This document shows, one piece after another, positions 17,667-25,664 of a stretch of DNA of 64,000 nucleotides. The translations under genes and the position numbers were made by a program. The DNA is taken from assembly GCA_046328575.1 (NCBI GenBank), contig JAXLWI010000006.1:37402-101401 (forward strand), given 5' to 3'. Source of the DNA: JAGOBP01 sp046328575 (GTDB lineage Bacteria > Chloroflexota > Anaerolineae > Fen-1058). The notes beneath the pieces were generated by a model that made no database searches, was not told where the DNA came from, and worked only from the letters and a program-made list of their open reading frames with translations. Positions within the stretch are counted from its first letter, which is position 1, and each line of letters opens with the position of its first letter.

Positions 17667-18335
17667 CTACTTCTTAGTTGAGGCACGCGTAATCGCTCGT
17701 TTTGTCCAGGCCAGCATATTGAAGGTATGTACGAAGGGCGACGATGGTCGGCACATCGACTCGGCTTGGGCCAAGTTTGCTAGCAGCTCGGCTGGCGAGT
17801 TGGGAAGTTGCGGGATTTTCAACACCGCATGGCCAATCTCCAATCGATAATGCGCGTCCGAGCCGACGGTCTGCAACTTGTGATAGTGTTGGGCGAAAGC
17901 GAGCGCCCGTGCATTATCGGCGGGGAAGACACATCGCGAGTTAAACACCTCGATCGCATCGACCAGCGGCAAAATCGCTTCTAAATCAGCTTCACGCCAC
18001 GCACCGCTGCGCCAGCGATCGAACGGGTGGGGGACACTGATCACCGCGCCTTGATCTTTGAGTCGAGCAATGGCTTCGAGTGGCGGCAAGCCGCGCGGAA
18101 CTTCCTTCTCCACAAAGTAGGCCAGCAGTTCACCCTGTGTCGTCATGACTTCTTCGCCCACGATCACGAGGTCAGGCGCGAGTGCGCGCAGTGCCAACGC
18201 ACCGTGGATAGAGTGATGGTCCGTCAGCGCCAACCGATCGATCCCACGCTCCCGACAAGCCGCGATGATATCCACCGGTTTCAAACGCGAATCATAAGAC
18301 GCTTGCGAATGGGCATGCAGCTCGATAATTGGCAC
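17667..18335 (-). CDS. PHP-domain metal-dependent phosphoesterase
   Basis: This 223-residue protein starts at a GTG (18335) preceded by GGGGAGG five bases upstream. The longer frame back to 18389 starts MRCSEHRSQ and has no such site. PHP metal ligands are visible: HAH (7-9), TDHHS (38-42), Glu in GEE (60-62), PHPFDR (102-107) and GSDAH (158-162). Proteins of this family hydrolyse phosphoesters or phosphate-containing nucleotides (for example the RNase AM / YciV-type enzymes). It is the first gene of the minus-strand group containing the two diterpene genes, ending 9 bases before the synthase. A role in handling the phosphorylated diterpene or its adduct is possible but unproven. Confidence 0.82.
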   Translation of the reverse strand: MPIIELHAHSQASYDSRLKPVDIIAACRERGIDRLALTDHHSIHGALALRALAPDLVIVGEEVMTTQGELLAYFVEKEVPRGLPPLEAIARLKDQGAVISVPHPFDRWRSGAWREADLEAILPLVDAIEVFNSRCVFPADNARALAFAQHYHKLQTVGSDAHYRLEIGHAVLKIPQLPNSPAELLANLAQAESMCRPSSPFVHTFNMLAWTKRAITRASTKK

Positions 18336-18406
18336 ACGGCCTCCCCGAAAAACAAAAAATATCTGGCTGCGATGCTCGCTGCATCGCAACGCATTTTGTC
18401 AGCAGG

Positions 18407-18448
18407 TCAGCTGATTGTCCGTGCCTTAAGGCGCGGACAATCAGCTGA
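18407..18448 (-). terminator. Long hairpin between the nucleoside hydrolase and the diterpenoid operon
   Basis: A 19-bp stem (TCAGCTGATTGTCCGTGCC and its complement, one wobble) closes a TTAA loop. It lies after the nucleoside hydrolase gene and about 70 bases upstream of the PHP start, in minus-strand order. A clear U-tract is missing right after the stem, so it may be a terminator, an mRNA-stabilising element, or an operator for the diterpenoid operon. Confidence 0.6.
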
Positions 18449-18519
18449 CAATGAATTCGCGATTCAGCAACTGTCCCGCGTGATGTTAACAGCCCGCAAG
18501 GCCAGGCTGTCTAGGCCGA

Positions 18520-19733
18520 TTAGAAGGTGAGCGCTCTTAGCCAATTCAGTTGAACCTTGAGAGCGTTGACCTTCATAATGACTTGCGCGTTGTCGGGTTG
18601 CCGCATCAAGATAGCCGCCAGCGCCCCGTACAGATCGAAATTTGGATCGGTCATGGCTTGATCGGCCAGCGATGATAGTTCCGCATCATCAGTGATGGTC
18701 GAAATTCGCTCTTGCATGGTGAGCGCCACGATCGTCTGGCCGCGTGTCGCAAAGCCGGCTGTTGGATCGACTACAACCAAGCCGCTTTGTTGATCGGTGG
18801 CATAGTCAGGATGCAGCGCAATGACGGCGGCGGTGGGATCAAAGAGGGCGACGCGCGGCCCAGACAAGTGCTCGCGAACGCGTGCCAGGGCGGTTCGCAA
18901 GTGTGAACTGCGGGCGTCACTGGCGCCGGTCGCCGCTGTCGTTGATGTGGCTGACGATTGAGTCACAGCCGCGGCATACATTTGTAAAGGGCCGGCCACT
19001 AGCTTGCCCAACGCATTGCCCCGCCTGGCCAAAAAGTTAAAGACATCCGGATCTACAGCAACAGCCCTGGAAGCATCGGTGGTGACCATCGTCAATTGAA
19101 GTCCGGCTTGCAGCACAAGCTGTGCAGCCTGTGGATCAAACCACGGGTTGAACACGCTCACGGCCGTGTTGCCTTCGCCATCAACTGACTTGGCGCCGCC
19201 GAGCCAGATAACCTTGTAGAGCGCCATCTGAGTTGGACAGCTTTGGACCGCCTGTGCGATGTTGGTCAGCGGCCCCAAGGCCAGCAGCGTGACACCCGCC
19301 TGAGCGTGATTGCACAGAAAGCCCACTGCGTCGTGCGACAGCCCGCTCAAGTCGTGTGGATACTGATAGCCTAATCCCCATAAGCCGTCCGGCCCGTGAA
19401 CAAAGATGCCTTGATGACTGGCCGGAACCACCAGGGGGCAGCGGCACCGATCACGACGGGTATATTCGTCCGATTGGCTGTTTCTAGAAGAATCAAAGCG
19501 TTGTTCGCGGCATTCTCGACACTTGTGTTGCCCGCGACCGTCGTGATGCCGAGGATGTTGGCTTCTGACTGACCCAGCAGGTACGCTAACGCAGCCGCAT
19601 CGTCCACTCCAATATCCGCATCGACAATGAGCGGGACAGGCGGCTTCTGTGGCGCGGCCCAGACAGGTGCGGGAATCAGACCGGTAACAATAAGTGCGAA
19701 GGCACTGACAAACAACAGCACTTTCTGTTTCAT
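18520..19733 (-). pseudogene. Exported inosine-uridine-type nucleoside hydrolase, interrupted by a frameshift
   Basis: Two overlapping frames make one protein of about 404 residues. The N-terminal part starts at 19733 (MKQKVLLFVSAFALIVTGLI, a signal peptide, then VDADIGVDDAAALAYLL, the Asp-rich calcium and ribose site of nucleoside hydrolases). It runs to GAAAPWW and then out of frame. The rest (PLVVPASHQGIFVHGPDGLWG through the C-terminus) continues in the next frame. The join is a run of five G on the plus strand (19434-19438); one more base there would give AAPLVVPASHQG and restore the family sequence. This is therefore a recent frameshift, a phase-variable homopolymer, or a sequencing error. 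The family cleaves the N-glycosidic bond of nucleosides; the signal peptide puts it outside the cell. Confidence 0.8.
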
Positions 19734-20074
19734 TGCAAACTCTCCTGTTGTGTAGGTGTCGGCACCACACGAAGATTATCAATCGTGAAAAACCTAAGTG
19801 TGTGGGCCGGATTAGTTATGAGTGTATTCTTCCTCGATCGGGATATCAAGATAACGATGGTCATAGGGTGAAGTCGGAGATCGATACAGGGCTTACATCT
19901 TCCAGCCCTTCATCAAGACTTCACTCATTTGTAGTGTACTTGTAACCCACGGTAGCAGAATCTAAGGTATAAGTTATAAGTACAAAACCTGACCAATTCT
20001 ATCATTCGCCCGATTTGAATTGGGTTTGAAACGCGTTCATGTTAGCCGCCTAAAATTCCGCCGAAGGGTCTAGG
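19734..20074. other. Intergenic region between divergent nucleoside hydrolase and minC
   Basis: About 340 bases with no supportable gene. Short frames here have no ribosome binding sites or recognisable protein features. The segment is more AT-rich than its neighbours. Apart from the minC promoter at its right end I see no structured element. Confidence 0.6.
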
Positions 20075-20105
20075 TTGATAGGCTCAAACCGGGCTATGCT
20101 ATAAT
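20075..20105 (+). promoter_or_regulatory. Probable minC promoter giving a near-leaderless mRNA
   Basis: TTGATA (20075-20080), a 19-base spacer, and a perfect TATAAT (20100-20105). The minC ATG is at 20113, where transcription would be expected to begin (7-8 bases after the -10 box). No ribosome binding site precedes the ATG, which fits a leaderless transcript. Confidence 0.55.
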
Positions 20106-20112
20106 CTCTCCA

Positions 20113-20817
20113 ATGAAAGCCACCATCGAAGACGGTATCATCATTAAAGGGACGCGCGACGGTCTGCTGGTCACACTTGGACCAGGGGCATGGCATAACG
20201 CGCTCCGTGCCATGGAACACCGGATCGCGGCTACGCCTGCTTTCTTTAAAGGAGCGCGGGTGGCGCTGCACGTAGGTGGCCGCCGTTTGCTTGAGGTGGA
20301 TGCCCGCGCTGCGCGCGATATGCTGGCCGAGTACGACGTGGTGCTGTGGGGCATCGTCAGCGACGACGAAGAGACGCAGCAGATGGCAGCCCAGATGGGG
20401 CTGAACGCCGATTTACCCAAACGTGAGCCGCGTCCGGTGGTCAAAATGGAGCCGCCAGTGGAGATGCCGCTAGCCCACGACGACCCCGACGCGGGTCTAA
20501 TCGTGCGACGGACGTTGCGGTCGGGACAGCAACTGCGGCATCCGGGCAGCATCACCGTCATCGGCGAGGTGAACCCCGGCGCGGAGATTGTCGCGGGTGG
20601 CGACATTGTGGTGTGGGGCAAGCTGCGCGGCACGGTGCACGCGGGGGCGATGGGCGACGAAAGCGCGATCGTGTGCGCGTTGGACTTGCAGCCGACGCAA
20701 CTGCGCATCGCGCAGCACATTGCGCGGTCGCCGGAAGATCGTCGCCGCAAGCCGCAGCCGGAAGTGGCGCGCGTGCGCAACGGGCAGATTGTGGCGGAGT
20801 CGTGGGAGATCAAGTGA
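20113..20817 (+). CDS. minC: Septum site-determining protein MinC
   Basis: This 234-residue protein has the family's normal length and two domains. The N-terminal domain (1-100) includes ALHVGGRRLLEVDARAA; the C-terminal beta-helix domain starts near LIVRRTLRSGQQLRHPG (residue ~128) and includes GSITVIGEVNPGAEIVAGGDIVVWGKLRG in the order typical of MinC. MinC inhibits FtsZ polymerisation and is recruited to the membrane by MinD. It is the first gene of minC-minD-minE-rodA. The 83 bases before minD contain a dispersed repeat. Confidence 0.93.
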   Translation: MKATIEDGIIIKGTRDGLLVTLGPGAWHNALRAMEHRIAATPAFFKGARVALHVGGRRLLEVDARAARDMLAEYDVVLWGIVSDDEETQQMAAQMGLNADLPKREPRPVVKMEPPVEMPLAHDDPDAGLIVRRTLRSGQQLRHPGSITVIGEVNPGAEIVAGGDIVVWGKLRGTVHAGAMGDESAIVCALDLQPTQLRIAQHIARSPEDRRRKPQPEVARVRNGQIVAESWEIK

Positions 20818-20890
20818 ATGCGCAATGCACAAGATCAATCTTCGATTTGAACGCGGTTCTGGGTGCTTTGTGAATTGAGAATTGTGCATT
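20817..20890. repeat. Inverted short repeat between minC and minD
   Basis: AATGCGCAATGCACAA at the left and TTGTGAATTGAGAATTGTGC at the right form imperfect inverted arms that could fold into a hairpin. The same AATTGTGCATT-like words occur upstream of the glycosyltransferase at 8641-8672, so this is probably a copy of a dispersed repeat that landed inside the min operon. Confidence 0.5.
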
Positions 20891-20900
20891 GGAGGGTTTT

Positions 20901-21704
20901 ATGGCGGCACGAGTGATTACGATCACGTCCGGCAAGGGCGGCGTGGGCAAGACAACAACCACAGCCAACATTGGGGTGGCGCTGGCGCTGTTGGGCAAGC
21001 GCGTGGTGTGCCTTGACGCCGACATTGGTCTGCGCAACCTCGACGTGGTGTTAGGCCTGGAAAACCGCATCGTGTATGACGTCGTGGACGTGATCGAAGG
21101 CCGCTGCAAACTGCGCCAGGCGCTAATCAAAGACAAGCGTTTGCCGGAATTGATGCTGTTACCGGCTTCTCAGAAGCGCGATAAAAGCGCGGTGAATGCC
21201 GACGATCTGGTGAAGTTAACCGATGATCTGCGACCCGAACATGACTTCATTCTGATCGATTCGGCGGCGGGCATTGAAGAAGGTTTCCGCACGGCGATTG
21301 CGCCGGCCGATGAAGTGGTGATCGTGACGAATCCCGAAGTCTCGGCAGTCCGGGATGCCGATCGGGTGGTGGGTCTGATCGAGGCAGCCGAGAAAGGCCC
21401 CGCGCGCTTGATCGTCAATCGCTTGAAACCGGGGCTGGTGCAGCGTGGCGACATGCTCGACACGAATGACGTGTTGGATATCCTCGCCATCGACTTGATT
21501 GGCATTGTGCCAGAAGACGAATCTGTGTTAATATCTACCAACAAGGGCAACCCGGCGGCGTTCGAGGAAAAGTCTAATGCGGGTGTCGCGTTTCGGAATA
21601 TCGCGCGACGCTTGAACGGTGAAGATGTGCCGTTCATGACTTTCCGCGAAGAGTCCAACTTGTTCGGGCGCATTTCGCGCCTGTTTCGCCGCGATGGGAG
21701 ATAG
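20901..21704 (+). CDS. minD: Septum site-determining ATPase MinD
   Basis: This 268-residue protein starts at ATG 20901, with GGAGGG just upstream (a TTG at 20889 is less likely). It has the deviant Walker A GKGGVGKTT (residues 10-18), DADIGLRNLD (switch I), a DSAAGIEEG switch II block, and the C-terminal amphipathic membrane-targeting helix (FGRISRLFRRDGR). MinD binds the membrane as an ATP dimer, recruits MinC and is released by MinE. It is two bases from minE. Confidence 0.96.
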   Translation: MAARVITITSGKGGVGKTTTTANIGVALALLGKRVVCLDADIGLRNLDVVLGLENRIVYDVVDVIEGRCKLRQALIKDKRLPELMLLPASQKRDKSAVNADDLVKLTDDLRPEHDFILIDSAAGIEEGFRTAIAPADEVVIVTNPEVSAVRDADRVVGLIEAAEKGPARLIVNRLKPGLVQRGDMLDTNDVLDILAIDLIGIVPEDESVLISTNKGNPAAFEEKSNAGVAFRNIARRLNGEDVPFMTFREESNLFGRISRLFRRDGR

Positions 21705-21706
21705 GC

Positions 21707-21973
21707 ATGAACTTCTGGCAACGCCTGCGTGGTCAGGCGCAACCGTCGAGCCGCGAAACGGCCAAACAACGCTTGCAGCTGGTGTTGGTGCACGATCGGA
21801 GTCAGATCGAGCCCGGCATGTTGGAACGCATCAAAGATGAAATCATCGCCGTGATCTCGAAGCACGTCGAGATTGATCGTGATCATGTGGAAGTCAACTT
21901 CTCGCAGGGCGATCACGAGAACCGCTTGACGGCGGATATTCCCCTGTTGACGTCGCGCCCGCGACGCAGATGA
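21707..21973 (+). CDS. minE: Cell division topological specificity factor MinE
   Basis: This 88-residue protein is the usual length. The N-terminal membrane-targeting helix is MNFWQRLRG. The MinD-interacting segment is TAKQRLQLVLVHDRS, and IKDEIIAVISKHVEIDRDHVEV is the classic topological-specificity domain. It stimulates the MinD ATPase to place the division site at mid-cell. The start is two bases after minD, so it is co-translated. Confidence 0.95.
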   Translation: MNFWQRLRGQAQPSSRETAKQRLQLVLVHDRSQIEPGMLERIKDEIIAVISKHVEIDRDHVEVNFSQGDHENRLTADIPLLTSRPRRR

Positions 21974-21974
21974 T

Positions 21975-22051
21975 TTTCGATTTTAGATTTAGGATTGCAG
22001 ATCGTTTGTTACTCGATCGATAATCTCAAATCCAAAATCGTAAATCTAAAG
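21975..22051. repeat. AT-rich inverted repeat between minE and rodA
   Basis: The left arm has CGATTTTAGATTTAGGATT and the right arm AATCCAAAATCGTAAATCTA, which are partly complementary. Repeats built from the word ATTTTAGATTT are dispersed in many genomes of filamentous bacteria. Here it forms the whole minE-rodA spacer. Confidence 0.5.
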
Positions 22052-22056
22052 TTGCT

Positions 22057-23193
22057 ATGGCTACACTTCGTAACACGTATCAAACCGCCGATATGCGCCG
22101 CAGTGGGTGGCGCTACTTCGACTACACCACGCTGCTGATCGTTGTGCTGTTGGTCACCTTAGGTGTCTTGATGATCAACAGCGCGACGTTAAATTCCACC
22201 GACCCCGATTTAGCTGGAGCAGCCCGCCGCCAGGGCATCTACGCGATTGTTGGTTTGGTGATCATGTTGATCACGGCCACAATCGACTATCGCATCTGGG
22301 CGAATGCCCGCTACGGGCTGTACGGCATCGCGCTGGTGTTCCTGGTGGTCACGCTGGTCTTTGGCACTGGCGAGATTGGTGGAGTGGGGCGCTGGCTTGA
22401 TCTACAGGCCTTCCCCATTCAGCCCGCCGAGCTGGCGAAGGTGCTGATCATTTTATCGCTGGCCGGTTTCTTGGCCGATCGGCGCGATGATTTGGTGCGA
22501 TTTCGCACCTTGCTACTCTCGCTGGGTTTTGTGGGTGTTCCGGCAGTGTTGATCTTTCTGCAGCCCAACCTCAGCACGGCGGTCGTGTTCCTGTTCATCT
22601 GGTTGGCGATGGTGATTGCCGCCGGCGCGCGCGCACGCCATTTGCTGGCCTTGTTTGGGGCGGGCCTGGCCGCGCTGCCGCTGGTCTGGGTGGCGATGGC
22701 GCAGTACCAACGCGATCGGTTGATGGCCTTCCTCGATCCGGAACGGAATCCGGCGGCGAAATACAATCTCGATCAAGCTTTGATCGGTATTGGCAGCGGC
22801 GGCTGGTTGGGGCAGGGGTATAGCAGCGGCAGTCAGAGCCAATTACACTTTTTGAAAGTGCGGCACACCGACTTTATTTTCTCAGTTACCGCGGAAGAAC
22901 TGGGCTTCGTCGGCGCGGTCCTGCTCATCGGCCTGTTCGCCGTGTTGATCTATCGGTTGCTGCGCATTGCCGACAAATCGCGCGATCCATTTGGCGAATA
23001 CGTCGTCGTTGGCATTGCCGCGATGATCTTTTTTCAAACGGCGATCAACATCGCGATGAATTTGAACATCGGCGTCGTCGCGGGTTTGCCACTGCCGATG
23101 GTCAGTTATGGCGGCAGTTCGTTGATTACGGTGCTGTTGTCAATCGGCCTGGCGCAGAGCGTGATCATGCGCCACAAGACGATCGAGTTCTGA
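22057..23193 (+). CDS. rodA: SEDS-family rod-shape/division protein RodA/FtsW
   Basis: This 378-residue protein has about ten membrane helices. SEDS signatures are GEIGGVGRWLDL, FPIQPAELAKVLIILSLA, LQPNLSTAVVFLFIWL, HTDFIFSVTAEELGFVGA and GLPLPMVSYGGSSLITVLL. SEDS proteins polymerise lipid II glycan strands with a partner PBP. The position after minCDE and the length near 370 favour RodA (elongation) over FtsW, though family trees would be needed to be sure. The next gene starts 6 bases downstream. Confidence 0.88.
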   Translation: MATLRNTYQTADMRRSGWRYFDYTTLLIVVLLVTLGVLMINSATLNSTDPDLAGAARRQGIYAIVGLVIMLITATIDYRIWANARYGLYGIALVFLVVTLVFGTGEIGGVGRWLDLQAFPIQPAELAKVLIILSLAGFLADRRDDLVRFRTLLLSLGFVGVPAVLIFLQPNLSTAVVFLFIWLAMVIAAGARARHLLALFGAGLAALPLVWVAMAQYQRDRLMAFLDPERNPAAKYNLDQALIGIGSGGWLGQGYSSGSQSQLHFLKVRHTDFIFSVTAEELGFVGAVLLIGLFAVLIYRLLRIADKSRDPFGEYVVVGIAAMIFFQTAINIAMNLNIGVVAGLPLPMVSYGGSSLITVLLSIGLAQSVIMRHKTIEF

Positions 23194-23199
23194 CACCGT

Positions 23200-24030
23200 A
23201 TGCGTCCGGACTTGCGCCGCGCTTGCTCGTTGCTGATTGCCTTGAGTGGTGCGCTGATGGCTGCCTGTCGCCCCGAAACACCGCTCAGCGCCGGGCTGCA
23301 TACGCCCACGCCACGCCCCATCATCAGTCTTACCGCGCCCGTTACCCCGCGCATTGCTCCCGCCGAAGCGACGGCTACGCCGCTGTTGCCGACGCCCACG
23401 CCGGAACTGACTGGTTTGCACACTTATCAATTGCAAGGCGTCTTTTTTGATGCCGCCGTTGACGCCGATGTGCGCCTGCTGGATGCTCGGTTGAGCTGGC
23501 AATTCGCTGCGGCTGAACTGCAAGCCTATAACGGTGAAATGATGGCCGACGACAGTGGCATGTATCAGTTGGCACTGCCTATGCGGCCCAACGACGAGGT
23601 CTCGTTGACGGCGGCCGCGCCGGGTTATCAGCCCAGCACGGTCTGGTTGCGCGGCACTGAGATCAACACAGACACGGTTCGACTCAACTTCGGGTTGTAT
23701 CATACAGCGCGGTTGGCGCCGACCGTGCCTGGCGATTTAGGGATAGTCGAAGTGCGCGGAATCGTGTACAATGCGACGCGCGGCCCGAACGCCGGAATTG
23801 CGGCGGCGCGCATTACTGTGGCGCATGCGACCGTGGTGCGGCCGGCAGTTCAACTCGATGTCACGACTACGCCCTCCGGCACGTTTACCATCCCGCTCGA
23901 ACTGCACGCGTCCGATCAGTTGGATTTCACGATCGGCGCTGACGGCTTCATCACCACGACGATTTCGCGCCGCGCCAGCGAAGTGATCGATCAGCCACAA
24001 CTGTCGATCGCGCTGCAACCAACACCCTAA
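23200..24030 (+). CDS. Lipoprotein with carboxypeptidase-regulatory-like beta-sandwich repeats
   Basis: This 276-residue protein begins with a lipoprotein signal (LIALSGALMAAC, lipobox Cys at about residue 23), followed by a Pro/Thr-rich linker (about 30-70). Two beta-sandwich-like segments follow (about 75-170 and 180-275), each with the pattern seen in carboxypeptidase-regulatory-like domains (VRGIVYNATRGPNAGIAAA, TTPSGTFTIPLELHASDQL). It begins 6 bases after rodA and probably belongs to the same transcript. Function is unknown; it should be anchored at the outer membrane-facing surface. Confidence 0.65.
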   Translation: MRPDLRRACSLLIALSGALMAACRPETPLSAGLHTPTPRPIISLTAPVTPRIAPAEATATPLLPTPTPELTGLHTYQLQGVFFDAAVDADVRLLDARLSWQFAAAELQAYNGEMMADDSGMYQLALPMRPNDEVSLTAAAPGYQPSTVWLRGTEINTDTVRLNFGLYHTARLAPTVPGDLGIVEVRGIVYNATRGPNAGIAAARITVAHATVVRPAVQLDVTTTPSGTFTIPLELHASDQLDFTIGADGFITTTISRRASEVIDQPQLSIALQPTP

Positions 24031-24081
24031 TCTAATCCGCGAATTGATCCCAATCAGCATTCACGGTTTCATGGAGATGAC

Positions 24082-25590
24082 ATGACGGTCCGAGTTCGTT
24101 TTGCCCCCAGCCCGACCGGCTTTCTGCACGTTGGCGGTCTGCGTACGGCGCTGTTTAACTGGCTGTTCGCCAAGAAAATGAACGGCACCTTCATCCTGCG
24201 TCTGGAAGACACCGATCAAAAACGCTTCACGCCCGGCGGCGTGCGCGCAATTATGGAAGGCTTGTTGTGGCTGGGTCTGCGGTGGGATGAAGGTCCGAGT
24301 CGCGCCGAATTACGCGCGATGCAGACCAACGAAGACTGGGACGGCGCGCCCGATTTGGGTGGACCGTTCGGACCGTATGTCCAATCGCAGCGATTGCCGA
24401 TCTATCAAGCCGCTGTCGATGAACTGCTAGCGCAGGGCAAAGCGTATCGCTGCGACTGCACGGCCGAGCGGCTCGATCAAGTTCGCAAAGATCAGATGGC
24501 GCGCAAAGAGCAGACGCGTTACGATCGGTGCTGCCGCTTCAAGCAGCCTGGCGAAGTTGATCCGAACAAGCCGCATGTGGTGCGCATCGCGGTGCCGCTG
24601 GAAGGCACGACCACCGTACACGATCTGATTCGCGGCGACATCACCGTTGATTACGCCAAGTTGGATGACTTCGTCATTCTCAAGTCCGATGGGTTCCCCA
24701 CGTACCACCTCGCGGCGATGGTGGACGATCATGCGATGCACATCTCGCACGTCTTGCGCGGCGACGAGTGGCTGCCCAGCCTGCCACGTCACTATTTGAT
24801 CTATCAAGCGTTTGGGTGGGAGCCGCCAGTCTTCGCGCACTTGCCGGTGATCTTAAATCCCAGCGGCAAGGGCAAGATGAGCAAGCGCAAGGCCACGTCA
24901 GCCGACAGTGTGTTTGTGTCGGAATTTCGCGATGAAGGGTACTTGCCGGAAGCGCTGCGCAACTTTTTGGCGTTTGTGGGTTGGGCACCGGGCAGCGGCA
25001 TCGAGAAAGAGATCATGCCCATCGACGAGATGATCGAGTTGTTTGATCTCGCGCACGTCAATCCTGCGCCTGCGGCCTTTCCGTATGACAAACTCGATTG
25101 GATGAACGGCATGTACATCCGCGCGCTACCCGCCGAAGAGTTGGCGAAGCGCATCTATCCGTTCCTGCTCAACGCGGGCATCGAAGCCGATGTTGATCGC
25201 CTGATCAAGATCACGCCGGAAATTCAGGAACGCATGGAAACGCTGAGCGATGCTGTGGCCGCCACCGACTTCCTGTTTGCCGAGACCGTCTCGCCTGATC
25301 CCAAACAATTGGTGGGCAAGGGCATGACAAATGAGCAGACAGTCGCCGTGTTGCAGCAGGCCGAGAATCTCATCAGCACGTTCGAGCCATTTGAGGCCGA
25401 ACCGTTGGAGCACGCGTTCCGCGCCGCCGCCGAGGCAAGTGGGCTGAAGCCCGGCCCGTTCTTCACGCCGATTCGCGTGGCGGTGACAGGCAAGACCGTT
25501 TCGCCACCGCTGTTCGGGTCGATCGTCGCGTTGGGGCGCGACAGAACGATCGAGCGGTTGAAGGCCGCCGAACGGTTGTTGGCGAACTAA
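24082..25590 (+). CDS. gltX: Glutamyl-tRNA synthetase
   Basis: This 502-residue class I synthetase charges tRNA(Glu). The start RFAPSPTGFLHVGGLRTALFN contains the HIGH-equivalent HVGG (16-19); KMSKRK (265-270) is the second ATP-binding signature. LEDTDQKR and YHLAAMVDDHAMHISHVLRGDEW are typical. A stretch of about 18 residues (SRAELRAMQTNEDWDGAP, about 73-90) interrupts the usual DEGP-GGPYGPY block and looks like an insertion. It is followed by a terminator and then glnS. Confidence 0.96.
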   Translation: MTVRVRFAPSPTGFLHVGGLRTALFNWLFAKKMNGTFILRLEDTDQKRFTPGGVRAIMEGLLWLGLRWDEGPSRAELRAMQTNEDWDGAPDLGGPFGPYVQSQRLPIYQAAVDELLAQGKAYRCDCTAERLDQVRKDQMARKEQTRYDRCCRFKQPGEVDPNKPHVVRIAVPLEGTTTVHDLIRGDITVDYAKLDDFVILKSDGFPTYHLAAMVDDHAMHISHVLRGDEWLPSLPRHYLIYQAFGWEPPVFAHLPVILNPSGKGKMSKRKATSADSVFVSEFRDEGYLPEALRNFLAFVGWAPGSGIEKEIMPIDEMIELFDLAHVNPAPAAFPYDKLDWMNGMYIRALPAEELAKRIYPFLLNAGIEADVDRLIKITPEIQERMETLSDAVAATDFLFAETVSPDPKQLVGKGMTNEQTVAVLQQAENLISTFEPFEAEPLEHAFRAAAEASGLKPGPFFTPIRVAVTGKTVSPPLFGSIVALGRDRTIERLKAAERLLAN

Positions 25591-25606
25591 GCGCGTCTGT
25601 TATAAT

Positions 25607-25647
25607 ATCCACGAAGTTTCCTCAGAGACTTCGTGGATTATTTTTTT
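25607..25647 (+). terminator. Intrinsic terminator between gltX and glnS
   Basis: A perfect 11-bp stem (ATCCACGAAGT with ACTTCGTGGAT, 10-base loop) is followed by a run of T residues (25639-25648). A TATAAT (25601-25606) lies directly upstream, so glnS could also have its own promoter here with the hairpin acting in its leader. Confidence 0.85.
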
Positions 25648-25664
25648 GTTAAGGACCATTGACC

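Noticed and set aside
19733..19945. 70-residue plus-strand frame in the intergenic region before minC
   Set aside because: Starts inside the antisense of the nucleoside hydrolase start, has no ribosome site and no protein-like features.
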